64,000 bases of DNA, taken from assembly GCA_029259715.1 (NCBI GenBank), contig JAJDEP010000013.1, forward strand, positions 1-64,000, written 5' to 3'. Positions 18,721 through 28,237 of this stretch are shown here, in pieces. Position 1 is the first letter of the stretch. Each line of letters begins with the position of its first letter. The position numbers and the translations under genes were made by a program. Under the pieces are notes generated by a model, which had not been told where the DNA came from, searched no databases, and saw only the letters and a program-made list of their open reading frames with translations. This DNA comes from Planctomycetota bacterium. GTDB taxonomy: Bacteria > Planctomycetota > B15-G4.

Positions 18721-20229
18721 TCACTCGAAGAAGCCCCGGTATAGCTCATCGGCCCGGGTGGGCGGACGCGTGAACAGGCTCACGACGACGGTCACGACGC
18801 CGGCGAGGATGAAGGCGGGCACCAGTTCGTAGAGGCCGAACCAATCCTGCCAGCGCCACACGGCCACCACCACCACGCCGGTGATGATGCCGGCCACCAC
18901 CCCGGCCCGGGTCGTGCCCCGCCAGTAGAGCGCCAGGATGGAGGTCGGTCCCAGCGACGCCCCCAGACCCGCCCAGGCCAGCAGCACGAACCAGAACACC
19001 AGGTCGCCGCCGTGGAGCCCGAGCACGACACTCACGACGACGAGCCCCACCACCACCCAGCGGCTGGCCATCACGCCGGCCCGCTCGGAGAGGGGCTCGC
19101 CCCGCCGCACGAGCATCTGCCAGAAGTCGCGCACGACGCTGCTGGCCGCCACCAGCAGCTGGCTGTCGGTGGTCGACATGATCGCGGCGAAGATGGACGC
19201 TGCCACCACGCCGAACAGCGCCGGGTGCAGGTGCGACCGGGCCAGATCGATGGCCAGGTTCTCGGGGTCGGCCCCCGTGAGCTGCGCGGGATCGGTGAGC
19301 ACCGCCCGCCCCACGAGGCCGATCATCACGGCGCCGAAGGCCATGACCACGTTCCAGGCGGTGCCCACCACGGCCGAGGCCCGCAGCTGATTCGGGTCCT
19401 TGATGGACATGTAGCGCACCAGGATGTGCGGATTGCCGGGGCTCCCCAGCCCGATGCCGAGCAACCCGATCAAGGCGCCGGTGCCCAGGGCCATGGGATC
19501 GATGAGGGCCGGGTCGAGGGCCGACAGGGTGGCGGTCACCGCGTCCCAGCCGCCGGCGTCGGTCATGACCACCAGGGGCAGGACCACCAACGAGAACACC
19601 ATCACCGCGGCCTGCATCACGTCCGTGAGGCTCACGGCCAGGAACCCGCCGAGCACCGTGTAACCGAGCACGATGGCCGCCGTCACCAGGACGCCTTCGG
19701 TGAGGCCCAGGCCCAGGCCGGCGCTGAAGGCCTTGCCGCCCGCGAGGAACTGGGCCCCCACGTAGGTCGGCAGGAAGATCAGGAACACCACCACGAGCAG
19801 CCCGCGCAGCAACCCCTTGTCCTCGAAGCGCGCCGCGAAGAAGTCCGGCAGGGTGATGCAGTCGTGGCGTTCGCTGAAGCGCCTCAGGCGCCCGGCGTAG
19901 CTCCAGAACAGCAGGAACTCCACGACGATGTAGCCCACCGAGGCCCACAGGGCCGAGGCCCCCTGGGTGTAGGCCAGGCCCGACAGCCCCAGGATCAGCC
20001 ACGAGCTGCGGCCCGACACCACCGCCGACAGGGCCACCACCCACTTGTTCAGGCTGCGCCCGGCCAGGAAGTAATTGCCCATGCCGGCGCTGCTGAAGCG
20101 CGTGGCCCACACGCCGATGCCGATGACCAGCACCAGGTACCCGATGAACGCCGCCAGGAATTCGAAGCCGCCGGGGCCGGGGAGCGACGGGTCCAACGCA
20201 GCCTGGCCCATCGCTGCCTGCGCGAGCAC
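18721..20229 (-). CDS. Sodium:solute symporter, PutP-like
   Basis: IGIGVWATRFSSAGMGNYFLAGRSLNKWVVALSAVVSGRSSWLILGLSGLAY; multiple TM segments; LLVAASSVVRDF. Confidence 0.88.
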   Translation of the reverse strand: MLAQAAMGQAALDPSLPGPGGFEFLAAFIGYLVLVIGIGVWATRFSSAGMGNYFLAGRSLNKWVVALSAVVSGRSSWLILGLSGLAYTQGASALWASVGYIVVEFLLFWSYAGRLRRFSERHDCITLPDFFAARFEDKGLLRGLLVVVFLIFLPTYVGAQFLAGGKAFSAGLGLGLTEGVLVTAAIVLGYTVLGGFLAVSLTDVMQAAVMVFSLVVLPLVVMTDAGGWDAVTATLSALDPALIDPMALGTGALIGLLGIGLGSPGNPHILVRYMSIKDPNQLRASAVVGTAWNVVMAFGAVMIGLVGRAVLTDPAQLTGADPENLAIDLARSHLHPALFGVVAASIFAAIMSTTDSQLLVAASSVVRDFWQMLVRRGEPLSERAGVMASRWVVVGLVVVSVVLGLHGGDLVFWFVLLAWAGLGASLGPTSILALYWRGTTRAGVVAGIITGVVVVAVWRWQDWFGLYELVPAFILAGVVTVVVSLFTRPPTRADELYRGFFE

Positions 20230-20249
20230 CGACCCTGCCGGCGCGGCGC

Positions 20250-21695
20250 TCAGGTCGTCGGCGCCAGGCGGTCGGTGAGCGCGGCCACCCGCGCGAGCGA
20301 CTCATCGAGGCCGACGCTGTCGATGGACGGGAGCAGCGGCGGACTGGCCACCGATCCGGTCACCGCGACCCGCAGGCCCATGAACAGGGCGCCCACCTTG
20401 ATCTCGTGCTTCTCGGCCACCAACCGCAGGGCGGCCTCGCGCTCGTCGTCGCCGTGGCCCTCGAATTCCCGCAGCCGCTCGGCCGCCTCGCGCAACACCG
20501 TGACGAGCACGGCCGGGTCCACCTTCTTGGTCTTCTTGGCCAGGCCCTCGAGGTCGGGCTCGGGCCGGGCCTTCAGGTAGGCGGCCGCCGGTTCGAAGTC
20601 CTTGAGGTTCTTCATGCGGTCCTGGAACAGCGGCAGGATCTTCAGCAGCTCGTCATTGTGCCACTCGCCGGCCCAGCCGTCGGACTGCAGCCGGTCGGCC
20701 AGCTCCTCGATGTCGAGCTTGCGGATCTTCTCGCCGTTGAGCCAGTCGAGCTTGACCATGTCGAACACCGGCCCGCCGAGGCTGATGTCCTTGGGATCGA
20801 ACTTGTCGATGAACTCACCGATGGTGAACTCCTCGTCGTCCTCCCGCGGGCTCCAGCCCTGCAGGGCGAGGAAGTTCACCATGGTCTCGGGCAGGTAGCC
20901 GTTCTGCTGGTACCACAGCACCGAGGTGGGGTTCTTGCGCTTGCTGATCTTGCTCTTGTCGGCGTTGCGCAACAGCGGGACGTGGGCATAGATCGGCGGC
21001 TGCCACCCGAACGCGCTGTAGAGCATGATGTGCTTGGGCACCGACGGGATCCACTCCTCGGCGCGCATGATGATGGTCACGCCCATGAGGTGGTCATCGA
21101 CGACGTTGGCCAGGTGATACGTCGGCATGCCGTCCGTCTTGAGCAGCACCTGGTCGTCGACGTTCTCGTTCTCGATCACAATCTCGCCGCGCAACAGGTC
21201 GTTCCAACGGGTGGTCGCGCTCTTGTCGACGGCCAGGCGCACGACGTGGGGCTCGTCGGCCGCGCGCTGCGCCGACTCGTCGGGCTGCAGGCTGCGGCAC
21301 TTGCCGTCGTAGCCGGTGGGCCGCTTGGCGGCCTTCTGGAAGGTGCGCAGCTCGGTCAGGCGCTCCGCCGTGCAGAAGCAGCGGTAGGCGTGCCCGCCGG
21401 CGATGAGCTCGTCGACGTACTGCCGGTAGGTGGCCTTGCGCTCGCTCTGGCGGTAGGGCCCGTGGTCGCCGCCCATGGCCGGGCTCTCGTCGGCCTCGAT
21501 GCCTAGCCACGCCAGGGCCGTGTGGATCTCGGCCTCGTGCTCGGGCTTGCTGCGCGTGCTGTCGGTGTCCTCGATGCGCAGGATGAAGCGGCCGCCGTGC
21601 TTGCGCGCCCAGGCCCAATTGAACAGGGCCACATAGGCGGTGCCGACATGGGGATCGCCCGTGGGCGAAGGTGCGATGCGGGTGACGACGTTCAA
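20250..21695 (-). CDS. gltX: Glutamyl-tRNA synthetase
   Basis: TRIAPSPTGDPHVGTAYVALFNWAWARKHGGRFILRIEDTD class-I signature; KISKRKNPTSV (KMSKS-like). Confidence 0.95.
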   Translation of the reverse strand: MNVVTRIAPSPTGDPHVGTAYVALFNWAWARKHGGRFILRIEDTDSTRSKPEHEAEIHTALAWLGIEADESPAMGGDHGPYRQSERKATYRQYVDELIAGGHAYRCFCTAERLTELRTFQKAAKRPTGYDGKCRSLQPDESAQRAADEPHVVRLAVDKSATTRWNDLLRGEIVIENENVDDQVLLKTDGMPTYHLANVVDDHLMGVTIIMRAEEWIPSVPKHIMLYSAFGWQPPIYAHVPLLRNADKSKISKRKNPTSVLWYQQNGYLPETMVNFLALQGWSPREDDEEFTIGEFIDKFDPKDISLGGPVFDMVKLDWLNGEKIRKLDIEELADRLQSDGWAGEWHNDELLKILPLFQDRMKNLKDFEPAAAYLKARPEPDLEGLAKKTKKVDPAVLVTVLREAAERLREFEGHGDDEREAALRLVAEKHEIKVGALFMGLRVAVTGSVASPPLLPSIDSVGLDESLARVAALTDRLAPTT

Positions 21696-21787
21696 CAGAT
21701 GGCCTCGGTCAACGGGGTGCCTCGTTCAACGGGATGCTTCAACGACCAGGGGGTGGCCCCGGCAGGGAGGGGGTCCGGCGCGTGCGG

Positions 21788-22507
21788 TCAGGCCAGGACG
21801 CCGCGGCCCAGCTCGTTGAGCTGCTTGAGGTTCGCCAGCTTGCCCATGCACACGAGCACGTCGCCCTCCTCGAAGACGCGCACCGGATCGGGATTGAAGC
21901 GCGTGCTGTCGCCGGCCTTGCGCATGGCGATGACGATGATGTCGTGGCGCGCGCGGATGTCGGCGTCCTTCAGCGACTTGCCGAGCAGCGGCGAGCCGCG
22001 CTCGAGGGTCACCTCGCGCACGCGCACCTCGCTCTCGGCGACCTCGGGGTCCTGGCTGAAGATGCGCATCAGGTCCATCACCGCCGGGCGCACGAACTGG
22101 CTGCCGAAGGCCTTGGTGCCGTCCTCGAACGGGTTCACCGCGCGGTCGGCGCCGGCCCGGATGAGCTTGTTGCGGGCGTGGGCGGAGGTGTAGCGGGCGA
22201 TGATGAACAGGTCGGGGTTGAGCTCTCGGGCGGTCATCGTCCCGAACAGGCTCTCGCTCTCCGACGGCAGCAGGATGATCATGCCGCGGGCCCGCTCGAT
22301 GCCGGCCTCCTTCATGATCTCCGGGTCGAGCACGTCGCCGTGGATGCACGGCAGCTCGTCGGTCTCGGCCAGGCTCGCCCGCTCGGCCGACTTGTCGACC
22401 ACGATCTGGGGCACGCCCTCGGCCATCAGATCCTGGCAGACCGCCTGGGCCGTGCCGCCGTAACCACACACGATGACGTGGTCGCTGAGGCTCATGAGGT
22501 CGGTCAT
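21788..22507 (-). CDS. TrkA-N/TrkA-C (RCK) NAD-binding protein
   Basis: HVIVCGYGGTAQAVCQDLMAEGVPQIVVDK Rossmann motif; HGDVLDPEIMKEAGIERARGMII; C-terminal TrkA-C-like VFEEGDVLVCMG. Confidence 0.87.
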   Translation of the reverse strand: MTDLMSLSDHVIVCGYGGTAQAVCQDLMAEGVPQIVVDKSAERASLAETDELPCIHGDVLDPEIMKEAGIERARGMIILLPSESESLFGTMTARELNPDLFIIARYTSAHARNKLIRAGADRAVNPFEDGTKAFGSQFVRPAVMDLMRIFSQDPEVAESEVRVREVTLERGSPLLGKSLKDADIRARHDIIVIAMRKAGDSTRFNPDPVRVFEEGDVLVCMGKLANLKQLNELGRGVLA

Positions 22508-22550
22508 GGTCCGTCCCCGGTGGACATCGGTGCGGGCGCTCCTGCGGCGG

Positions 22551-25226
22551 TCAGTACGCCAGCAGACGGATGTCGCTGAAGCGCACGCTGCCCTCCGAGG
22601 TGATCAGACCGATGTCTCCTCGCAGGGCCCCCTGAGGATACTTCATCGAAGGCCGCTCACGCCCCCCCACCATCGGCTTCAGGGGCCGGCCGTCGATGGT
22701 CACGAAGACCTGGCGGCCCCGCACCTCCACGCGCAGGTCGACGCCCCGGTAGGGATCGAACTCCCGTCGCATGGATCCGTCGCCCCGGAAGCTCCACTCA
22801 CCGTCGAAGCGGCCGTAGTCGACGCTGTTGCGGATCGTCCCGCTGCGGTTCCGCAGGACGATGGCGTCGAAATCGTTGCTGTCCTGGGCCCCGAAGCAGA
22901 GGCCCACGATCTGCCAGTCCTTCTCGGTGCGGATGGTGGCCTCGAGCGCCCAGTCGCCGCTCACGGGGCGCTTCAGGAAGAGGGTCCGGTAGGTGGAGGA
23001 GCCGTCGGCGCCCGCGCCGCCGCCCTCCCACTCGGAGACCACGGCGCCCCGGTCGCCGGCCTCGCCCGTGCCCACCACCGCCCGGAAGGAGCCCACGGGG
23101 TCGGTGCTATACCAGCCGTCGAGGTCGAAGCCGTTGTAGAGCCGCTGCCAGCGGCGCAGCGGTCGGCCCGTGCTCTCCTCGATGCGGACCGCGGCCTCCC
23201 GCGCCGCCTCGTGGAAGGGGTCGTGCTCGAGCAGCATCCCGGCGCAGCGCAGCGCCGAGCGCGGCATGTCCTTGTCCTCGTACAGCCCCACCAGCTCGAG
23301 CATGCGCTCGGCCAGCACCTGCAAGGCCGCCACCAGCCGGTGCTCGCGCTCGTCCAGGGCCTCGAGCTGGGTGCGCGCCGAGGCCCGCCGGATGTGGGTG
23401 CGCGGGGCGCTGAGGCGGAAGCGGCGGTAGTGGATGGCCGCCCGGTCGGGCTGCTCCGAGAGGCGGCAGGCCTCCGCCATGCCGAACAGTGCATCGGCGT
23501 GCCCGGCGTCGATGTCGAGGGCCTTGCCGAAGAAACGCTGGGCCGCCTGGACGTCGCCCGACGCCAGCGACTTGTCGCCCGACTCGACGAACTGATCGAG
23601 GCGCTTGTCCGATTCGCGCAGCTCCTGCGACAGGTCGAGGATCCACTGCCGCCAGCGCTGCTCGAAGGCGTCGAAGCTCGCGATCCCGGTGTCCTCGTAG
23701 CCGTCGATGAACCACTCGGTGAAGTGCGCCACCATGTCGCCGGGCGCGCCCTTCTTGAAGTCGTAGACGTAGTCCTCGAGCTTCTCGCGGTAGACGTAGC
23801 GCCCTTGCTCGTCCACGTACATGCGCAGGAAATAGAACACGCCCCAGCGGTACTTGTAGAATTTGGGGTCGTTCTTGCCGGCGTCGGTGCCGCCCATGAC
23901 CTCGCGCAGGAAGCCCGACCCGCTGTCCTTCACCTCGGCGGCCAGCGGCGTCAGGTAGCGCATCACCGGCAGATCGCGCCGCACCGATCCATTGCTCAAC
24001 AGCTCGATGCCTTCGAACAGGCTGGCGATGCCCTCGTTCACGAAGGAGGGCACGCTGCCCACCGCCTCGTACATGAACTGGTGGCTGGCCTCGTGGAAGA
24101 GCGTGGACATGGTGCCGCGCAGGCCGTGGTCGTAGGTCGCCACGGCCGAGCCGGTGAAGACCCCGCCGCTCCACTCCTTGGCCCCGGCCCGCTTCACGTA
24201 CTCGGGATGGTCGGCATAGATGTTGAGGTCGATGGGCGTGATCGAGATGTCGCGCAGGCCCTCGGGCACCTTCTCCGGCGCCGGGTCGGGGACGATGCCC
24301 CAGATCTCGCGGTAGTAGGCGTGCACCCGCTCCATGGCCGCGGCCGCCATGCTGCCGATCTCCCAGCCGGCGTTGGTCTTGATGCGGTAGTGGGGCGTCT
24401 CCCACTTGGCCGCCCGGCTCCACTTCGCGGTCTTGCGGTCGTGTTCCTCGATCCAGGCGGCGTCCCGCTCCTCGCGTTGGCCGAGACCCACCTCGGCCAC
24501 GTCGTCGCCGCCTTCGGCCAGGACCTGCTTCAGTCCGGCCCGTGCCTCGTCGTGCTCGGACGTCCCGGGGATGGTCGAGTCGAGGCGCACGCGCCAGCAG
24601 TAGAGCGCGTTGTTGTGCCAACCGTCCGCGGCGTACTCCCGCGCCAGCTCCGCGAACACCTCCGAGTACCGCGCCCGCACCGCGTCCGCCCGGCCAGGGA
24701 ACGGGTCGACCTGGCCCAGCCGCTCGAGCGCCTGCTCGAGATCCCGCGTCGCCTTGCGGTCGCCCTCGCCGACGGCGCGCTTGTAGACGGGGATCAACTG
24801 GTTGAGCGCGATCAGCTCGCCGTCCGGGTCACCGGCGGCCTGCGAGACCTCCTGCACTCCGGTCCAGCCCGTCACCGAGCGGGGATCGAGGGCCAGTACC
24901 TCCTCCCACGCGGCGAGGGCCGCCGCCCACTCCCGCCGCCGGGTGGCCACCTTGGCCCGCTCCGACTGCTGCTCGAGGAACTGCTGCAGCCCGCTCTTGT
25001 CCTTGGCGGCGGGCGCGAACGGCACTACGGGTGCGGCCAAGGCGACCGATGCAGCCGATGCAGCCGATGCAGCCGAGGCTACCGATGCGGCCAAAGCGAC
25101 CGGCGCCGCCAAAGCGACCGGCACCGCACGCGCGGGGACCGGTACCGGTGCAGGCGCCGGCGCCCCACCGAAGGGCAGGCCCGCGAGGAGTGCCAGCGCG
25201 ACGGTGAACGAGCCCGCCCGCCTCAT
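22551..25226 (-). CDS. Secreted TPR/zincin-like protein with C-terminal DUF1080-like (3-keto-disaccharide hydrolase fold) domain
   Basis: HExxH in TLFHEASHQFMYEAVGSVPSFVNEGIASLFEG; C-term LYNGFDLDGWYSTD...GDIGLITSEGSVRFSDIRLLAY. Confidence 0.8.
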   Translation of the reverse strand: MRRAGSFTVALALLAGLPFGGAPAPAPVPVPARAVPVALAAPVALAASVASAASAASAASVALAAPVVPFAPAAKDKSGLQQFLEQQSERAKVATRRREWAAALAAWEEVLALDPRSVTGWTGVQEVSQAAGDPDGELIALNQLIPVYKRAVGEGDRKATRDLEQALERLGQVDPFPGRADAVRARYSEVFAELAREYAADGWHNNALYCWRVRLDSTIPGTSEHDEARAGLKQVLAEGGDDVAEVGLGQREERDAAWIEEHDRKTAKWSRAAKWETPHYRIKTNAGWEIGSMAAAAMERVHAYYREIWGIVPDPAPEKVPEGLRDISITPIDLNIYADHPEYVKRAGAKEWSGGVFTGSAVATYDHGLRGTMSTLFHEASHQFMYEAVGSVPSFVNEGIASLFEGIELLSNGSVRRDLPVMRYLTPLAAEVKDSGSGFLREVMGGTDAGKNDPKFYKYRWGVFYFLRMYVDEQGRYVYREKLEDYVYDFKKGAPGDMVAHFTEWFIDGYEDTGIASFDAFEQRWRQWILDLSQELRESDKRLDQFVESGDKSLASGDVQAAQRFFGKALDIDAGHADALFGMAEACRLSEQPDRAAIHYRRFRLSAPRTHIRRASARTQLEALDEREHRLVAALQVLAERMLELVGLYEDKDMPRSALRCAGMLLEHDPFHEAAREAAVRIEESTGRPLRRWQRLYNGFDLDGWYSTDPVGSFRAVVGTGEAGDRGAVVSEWEGGGAGADGSSTYRTLFLKRPVSGDWALEATIRTEKDWQIVGLCFGAQDSNDFDAIVLRNRSGTIRNSVDYGRFDGEWSFRGDGSMRREFDPYRGVDLRVEVRGRQVFVTIDGRPLKPMVGGRERPSMKYPQGALRGDIGLITSEGSVRFSDIRLLAY
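25032..25130 (-). repeat. Low-complexity Ala-rich repeat (gatgcagcc units and ggccaaagcgaccg units)
   Basis: gatgcagccgatgcagccgatgcagcc followed by two near-copies of gccaaagcgaccggc; encodes VALAAPVALAASVASAASAASAASVALAAP. Confidence 0.8.
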
Positions 25227-26275
25227 TCAGGCACCAAGCCGTCGCAGAACTCCGCGATGTCCGGCGGCAGGGGCGACTCCACGCGCATGAGCCCGCTCTG
25301 CGGGTGCTCGAAGGTGAGCGCGTGACTGTGGAGCGCCTGGCGCGGCAACTCCAGCAGCCGCCAGTCGTCCTCGGTGATCGTGCGGTTGCTGTAGCGCAGG
25401 AAGATCTCGTCGTCGCGGCCGTAGATCTTGTCGCCCACCACGGGAAACCCGATGGCCGAGAAGTGCACGCGGATCTGGTGGTGGCGGCCGGTGAGCAGGT
25501 CGACGTGGCACAGGGTGTAGCCGTCGTACCGCTGGCGCACGGTGTACTTCGTGCGCGACGGCTGGCCCACGTCGTGCCGGATGGTGCGCGCGTTGCGCAC
25601 GTGCCCGCTGTGGGTCGGGCCGATGGGCAGGTCGATGAACCCCTCGTCATCGGGGACCCGGCCGTGCACGAGCACCAGGTACTCCTTCTTCACCTTGCGC
25701 CTCTCGAACTGCTGTTGCACGGCGATGAGGGCGCGCTGGGTCTTGGACACCAGCAGCACGCCGCTGGTCTCGAGGTCGAGGCGGTGGCAGAGCTTCGGAA
25801 CGACGTCGAGCAAGGGGTCGTCGAAGTCCCGGTACTGGCGGTGCAGCTCGGTGATCACGGTCCAGTGGATCAGCCGGCCGGACGGATGCACGGCGATGTT
25901 CGGCGGCTTGTCGATGCCGATCAACACGTCGTCTTCGAACAGCTTGACCAGCGCGACGTCGCGACGCACCCGGGCCGCGTGCTCCTCGTCTCGCACCGTG
26001 CGCGGCAACTTGATGGTGACCACGTCCCCGGCCAGCATGCGCCGCGAGGCCCGGGCCGACCGACTCGATGAGGCGCTCGGCCCCCCCACCAGTTGCACCA
26101 GCCCCTCGTCGAGCAGACGACGCACGCTGGTGCGCGAGCGCCACGTCAGCCGACCGGTCAGGAAGTGGTCGAGGCGGCTGCCGATCTCCTCCTCGCGGAC
26201 CCGGTAATTGAGGGTCTCGCGACGACCGTCCAGCAGACGGATGTCGAACCCCTTGTCACCGTGCTTGCCCGACAC
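25223..26275 (-). CDS. RluA-family pseudouridine synthase with S4-like N-terminus
   Basis: HRLDLETSGVLLVSKTQRA (RluA catalytic HRLDxxTSG), LLTGRHHQIRVHFSAIGFPVVGDKIYG; ATGA overlap with downstream gene. Confidence 0.93.
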   Translation of the reverse strand: MSGKHGDKGFDIRLLDGRRETLNYRVREEEIGSRLDHFLTGRLTWRSRTSVRRLLDEGLVQLVGGPSASSSRSARASRRMLAGDVVTIKLPRTVRDEEHAARVRRDVALVKLFEDDVLIGIDKPPNIAVHPSGRLIHWTVITELHRQYRDFDDPLLDVVPKLCHRLDLETSGVLLVSKTQRALIAVQQQFERRKVKKEYLVLVHGRVPDDEGFIDLPIGPTHSGHVRNARTIRHDVGQPSRTKYTVRQRYDGYTLCHVDLLTGRHHQIRVHFSAIGFPVVGDKIYGRDDEIFLRYSNRTITEDDWRLLELPRQALHSHALTFEHPQSGLMRVESPLPPDIAEFCDGLVPE

Positions 26276-26290
26276 GCCGCGACGACCCGA

Positions 26291-28159
26291 TCAGGTCTCG
26301 TCCCGCTTGACCCCGACGTTGAACTCGATCGGTCGGCCCGGGACGTAGTCGTAGTAAAGCGAGCCGTCCTTCTGGGGCACGACATGGCCGGAACCCCGCT
26401 CGACCTGCAGGAAGCGCATGCGGTAGGGCAGCGGCGGGCGGATGTAGACCTTGCTCGGCGCCGGAGCCCCGGGCACGACCACCTGGCCGGCGATGACCCG
26501 CCCGCGCCGCGCCCAGTAGAGGGAGAAATTCGTCATGCCGAACACGGTGGCGAGTTGGCGGAACTGCACCTTGTTCGTGGCCGGCAGGAGTTCATCGACC
26601 ATGCCCGGCATGATCACCAGCTCCTCGCCGTAGTCATCGACGATGAGGCCGCGGGCCAGGCTCATGATCGCCGTGGAGAAGGCGGCGTCGTACGCGTGGT
26701 GGCCGTCGAGCAGCGAACCCATGCCGTCGGGATTCGTGCGCGAGAGGATCGTGGCGACGTGGGACCAGCAGCGCCGCGTGTCCCGGTCGGCGAGGGCCTG
26801 GCGGGCGGCGATGAAGTGGGCCGCGGTCGAGTCCTCGGGCGCCTCGGACCATGTAAAGGTGGGCAACTCATCCGTGCGCTCCGGCATCCCTGCCCGCACG
26901 AGGACCTCGACCATCGAGTGGCGCACCTGGGCGGGGTCGGCCCACACGGGCACCGGTCCCGCCTCGACCAGGTCGAGGATGACGTCCGCGAGCAACGGGT
27001 CGTGCTCGAAGCCGGGCATCTGACGCGCCGCCCGGCAGAGGCCTTCGAGGAAGGCGAGGCGCCGGTCCACGGGCAGATCACCCACCCGCTCGCGCGCGTG
27101 CTCCAGGTTGTCGACCATGCGCGGGTGCGCGAAGTTGGCCATGCCCCACTCGACCAGCACGGCGAGCATGCCCGCTTCCACTGCATTGTCGCTGGCCGGG
27201 TGGCCGTAGGGACGGTCGCTGAGCGTCAGGATCTCGAGGTGGGCGTCGCCCAGCGCACGCATGTGGTGCACCGACGCGTGCATGGCCCGGGTGAGCTGGT
27301 CGCTGCCGATCAGGTTGAGGTAGTAGGTCGGCCGCACCTGGCTCTGCCACGTGCCGATCTCCTCGAGGCGTTCGTAGGAGTAGCGCTGCAACGACGTGCG
27401 CCAGGACTCCTCGTCGGCGACCCCGCCCGGCGCCAGGCCGGCCGAGGGCCCGCCGAGGTGCAGGCCGGCCCAGCGCGCCTCGCGGGGCTCGAGTTCGACC
27501 ACGAAGTCGAGCACCAGCGCCGGGTCGTCGGGGCCGGTCGGCGCCGGTGGAACCGTGACCTGGGGCTGCACGCCGTTCGGATCCCAATAGAACACGGCCG
27601 AGCCGTCGCGGGTGAGCACGTTGCCCTCGAGCGAGAACTCCGGCGCCCCCACGTACGGCAGCGACGGCAGAGGCCGCTGGAGCGGGTCGCCCCCGCCGGC
27701 CGAGACCTCGACCCGCAGGTGCGATCGGCGTGATTGCCTGAAGGGATTCTCGAAGGCCACCTGCACGGCGACCTCGACCCGCTCCTCGTGCTTCAGGCGA
27801 CGCGGCATGGCCAGCGCCCGGAGGTTCACGGAGGCCTCACCGACCACGTCGTAGTAGGTCGCCCACAGCTCGGGGCCCGATCCGTAGCGCAGGCGCTGAC
27901 GATCGAGGGGCTCACCGGTGTCGCCGTGGAAGAAGCGCAGCACGGCGGCGCCGCTGTCCACCGAGCCGTCGCCGCCGAGCTTGCCGCTCAGGGTCGAATC
28001 GAAGGTGCTCAGGGGCAGCGATCGACGCACGGTCGACTCGGCGGGTGCCGAATCCGCCTGCAGGGCGCGAGGAGACCCCGCGAGCAACAGGAGGAAGGCG
28101 GTGAGGACGGTGGCGAGGCGGGCCGAGGACACGGGCGCCGGGGGGCTCGGGAGGGACAT
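26291..28159 (-). CDS. Secreted protein of unknown function
   Basis: Start MSLPSPPAPVSSARLATVLTAFLLLLAGSPRALQA; helical repeat-like body; the extension upstream of 28159 overlaps the divergent gene promoter region. Confidence 0.7.
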   Translation of the reverse strand: MSLPSPPAPVSSARLATVLTAFLLLLAGSPRALQADSAPAESTVRRSLPLSTFDSTLSGKLGGDGSVDSGAAVLRFFHGDTGEPLDRQRLRYGSGPELWATYYDVVGEASVNLRALAMPRRLKHEERVEVAVQVAFENPFRQSRRSHLRVEVSAGGGDPLQRPLPSLPYVGAPEFSLEGNVLTRDGSAVFYWDPNGVQPQVTVPPAPTGPDDPALVLDFVVELEPREARWAGLHLGGPSAGLAPGGVADEESWRTSLQRYSYERLEEIGTWQSQVRPTYYLNLIGSDQLTRAMHASVHHMRALGDAHLEILTLSDRPYGHPASDNAVEAGMLAVLVEWGMANFAHPRMVDNLEHARERVGDLPVDRRLAFLEGLCRAARQMPGFEHDPLLADVILDLVEAGPVPVWADPAQVRHSMVEVLVRAGMPERTDELPTFTWSEAPEDSTAAHFIAARQALADRDTRRCWSHVATILSRTNPDGMGSLLDGHHAYDAAFSTAIMSLARGLIVDDYGEELVIMPGMVDELLPATNKVQFRQLATVFGMTNFSLYWARRGRVIAGQVVVPGAPAPSKVYIRPPLPYRMRFLQVERGSGHVVPQKDGSLYYDYVPGRPIEFNVGVKRDET

Positions 28160-28237
28160 GGCGGGATTATACGGAGGGACGCGACAAGCGCTGGATCGGG
28201 TTTGGGTCGGGGTCACAGAGGTTATCCTGCGCGTCCG

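Noticed and set aside
19012-20580. 522-aa plus-strand ORF rich in His
   Set aside because: Antisense of the symporter's hydrophobic helices; His/Gln/Gly bias is a codon-complement artefact.
22473-25325. 950-aa plus-strand ORF
   Set aside because: Shadow ORF opposite the zincin/DUF1080-like gene; no recognisable domain or signal.
26093-27733. 546-aa plus-strand ORF opposite the 26291..28159 gene
   Set aside because: Low-information antisense frame; the minus-strand gene has a signal peptide and sits in a co-directional operon.
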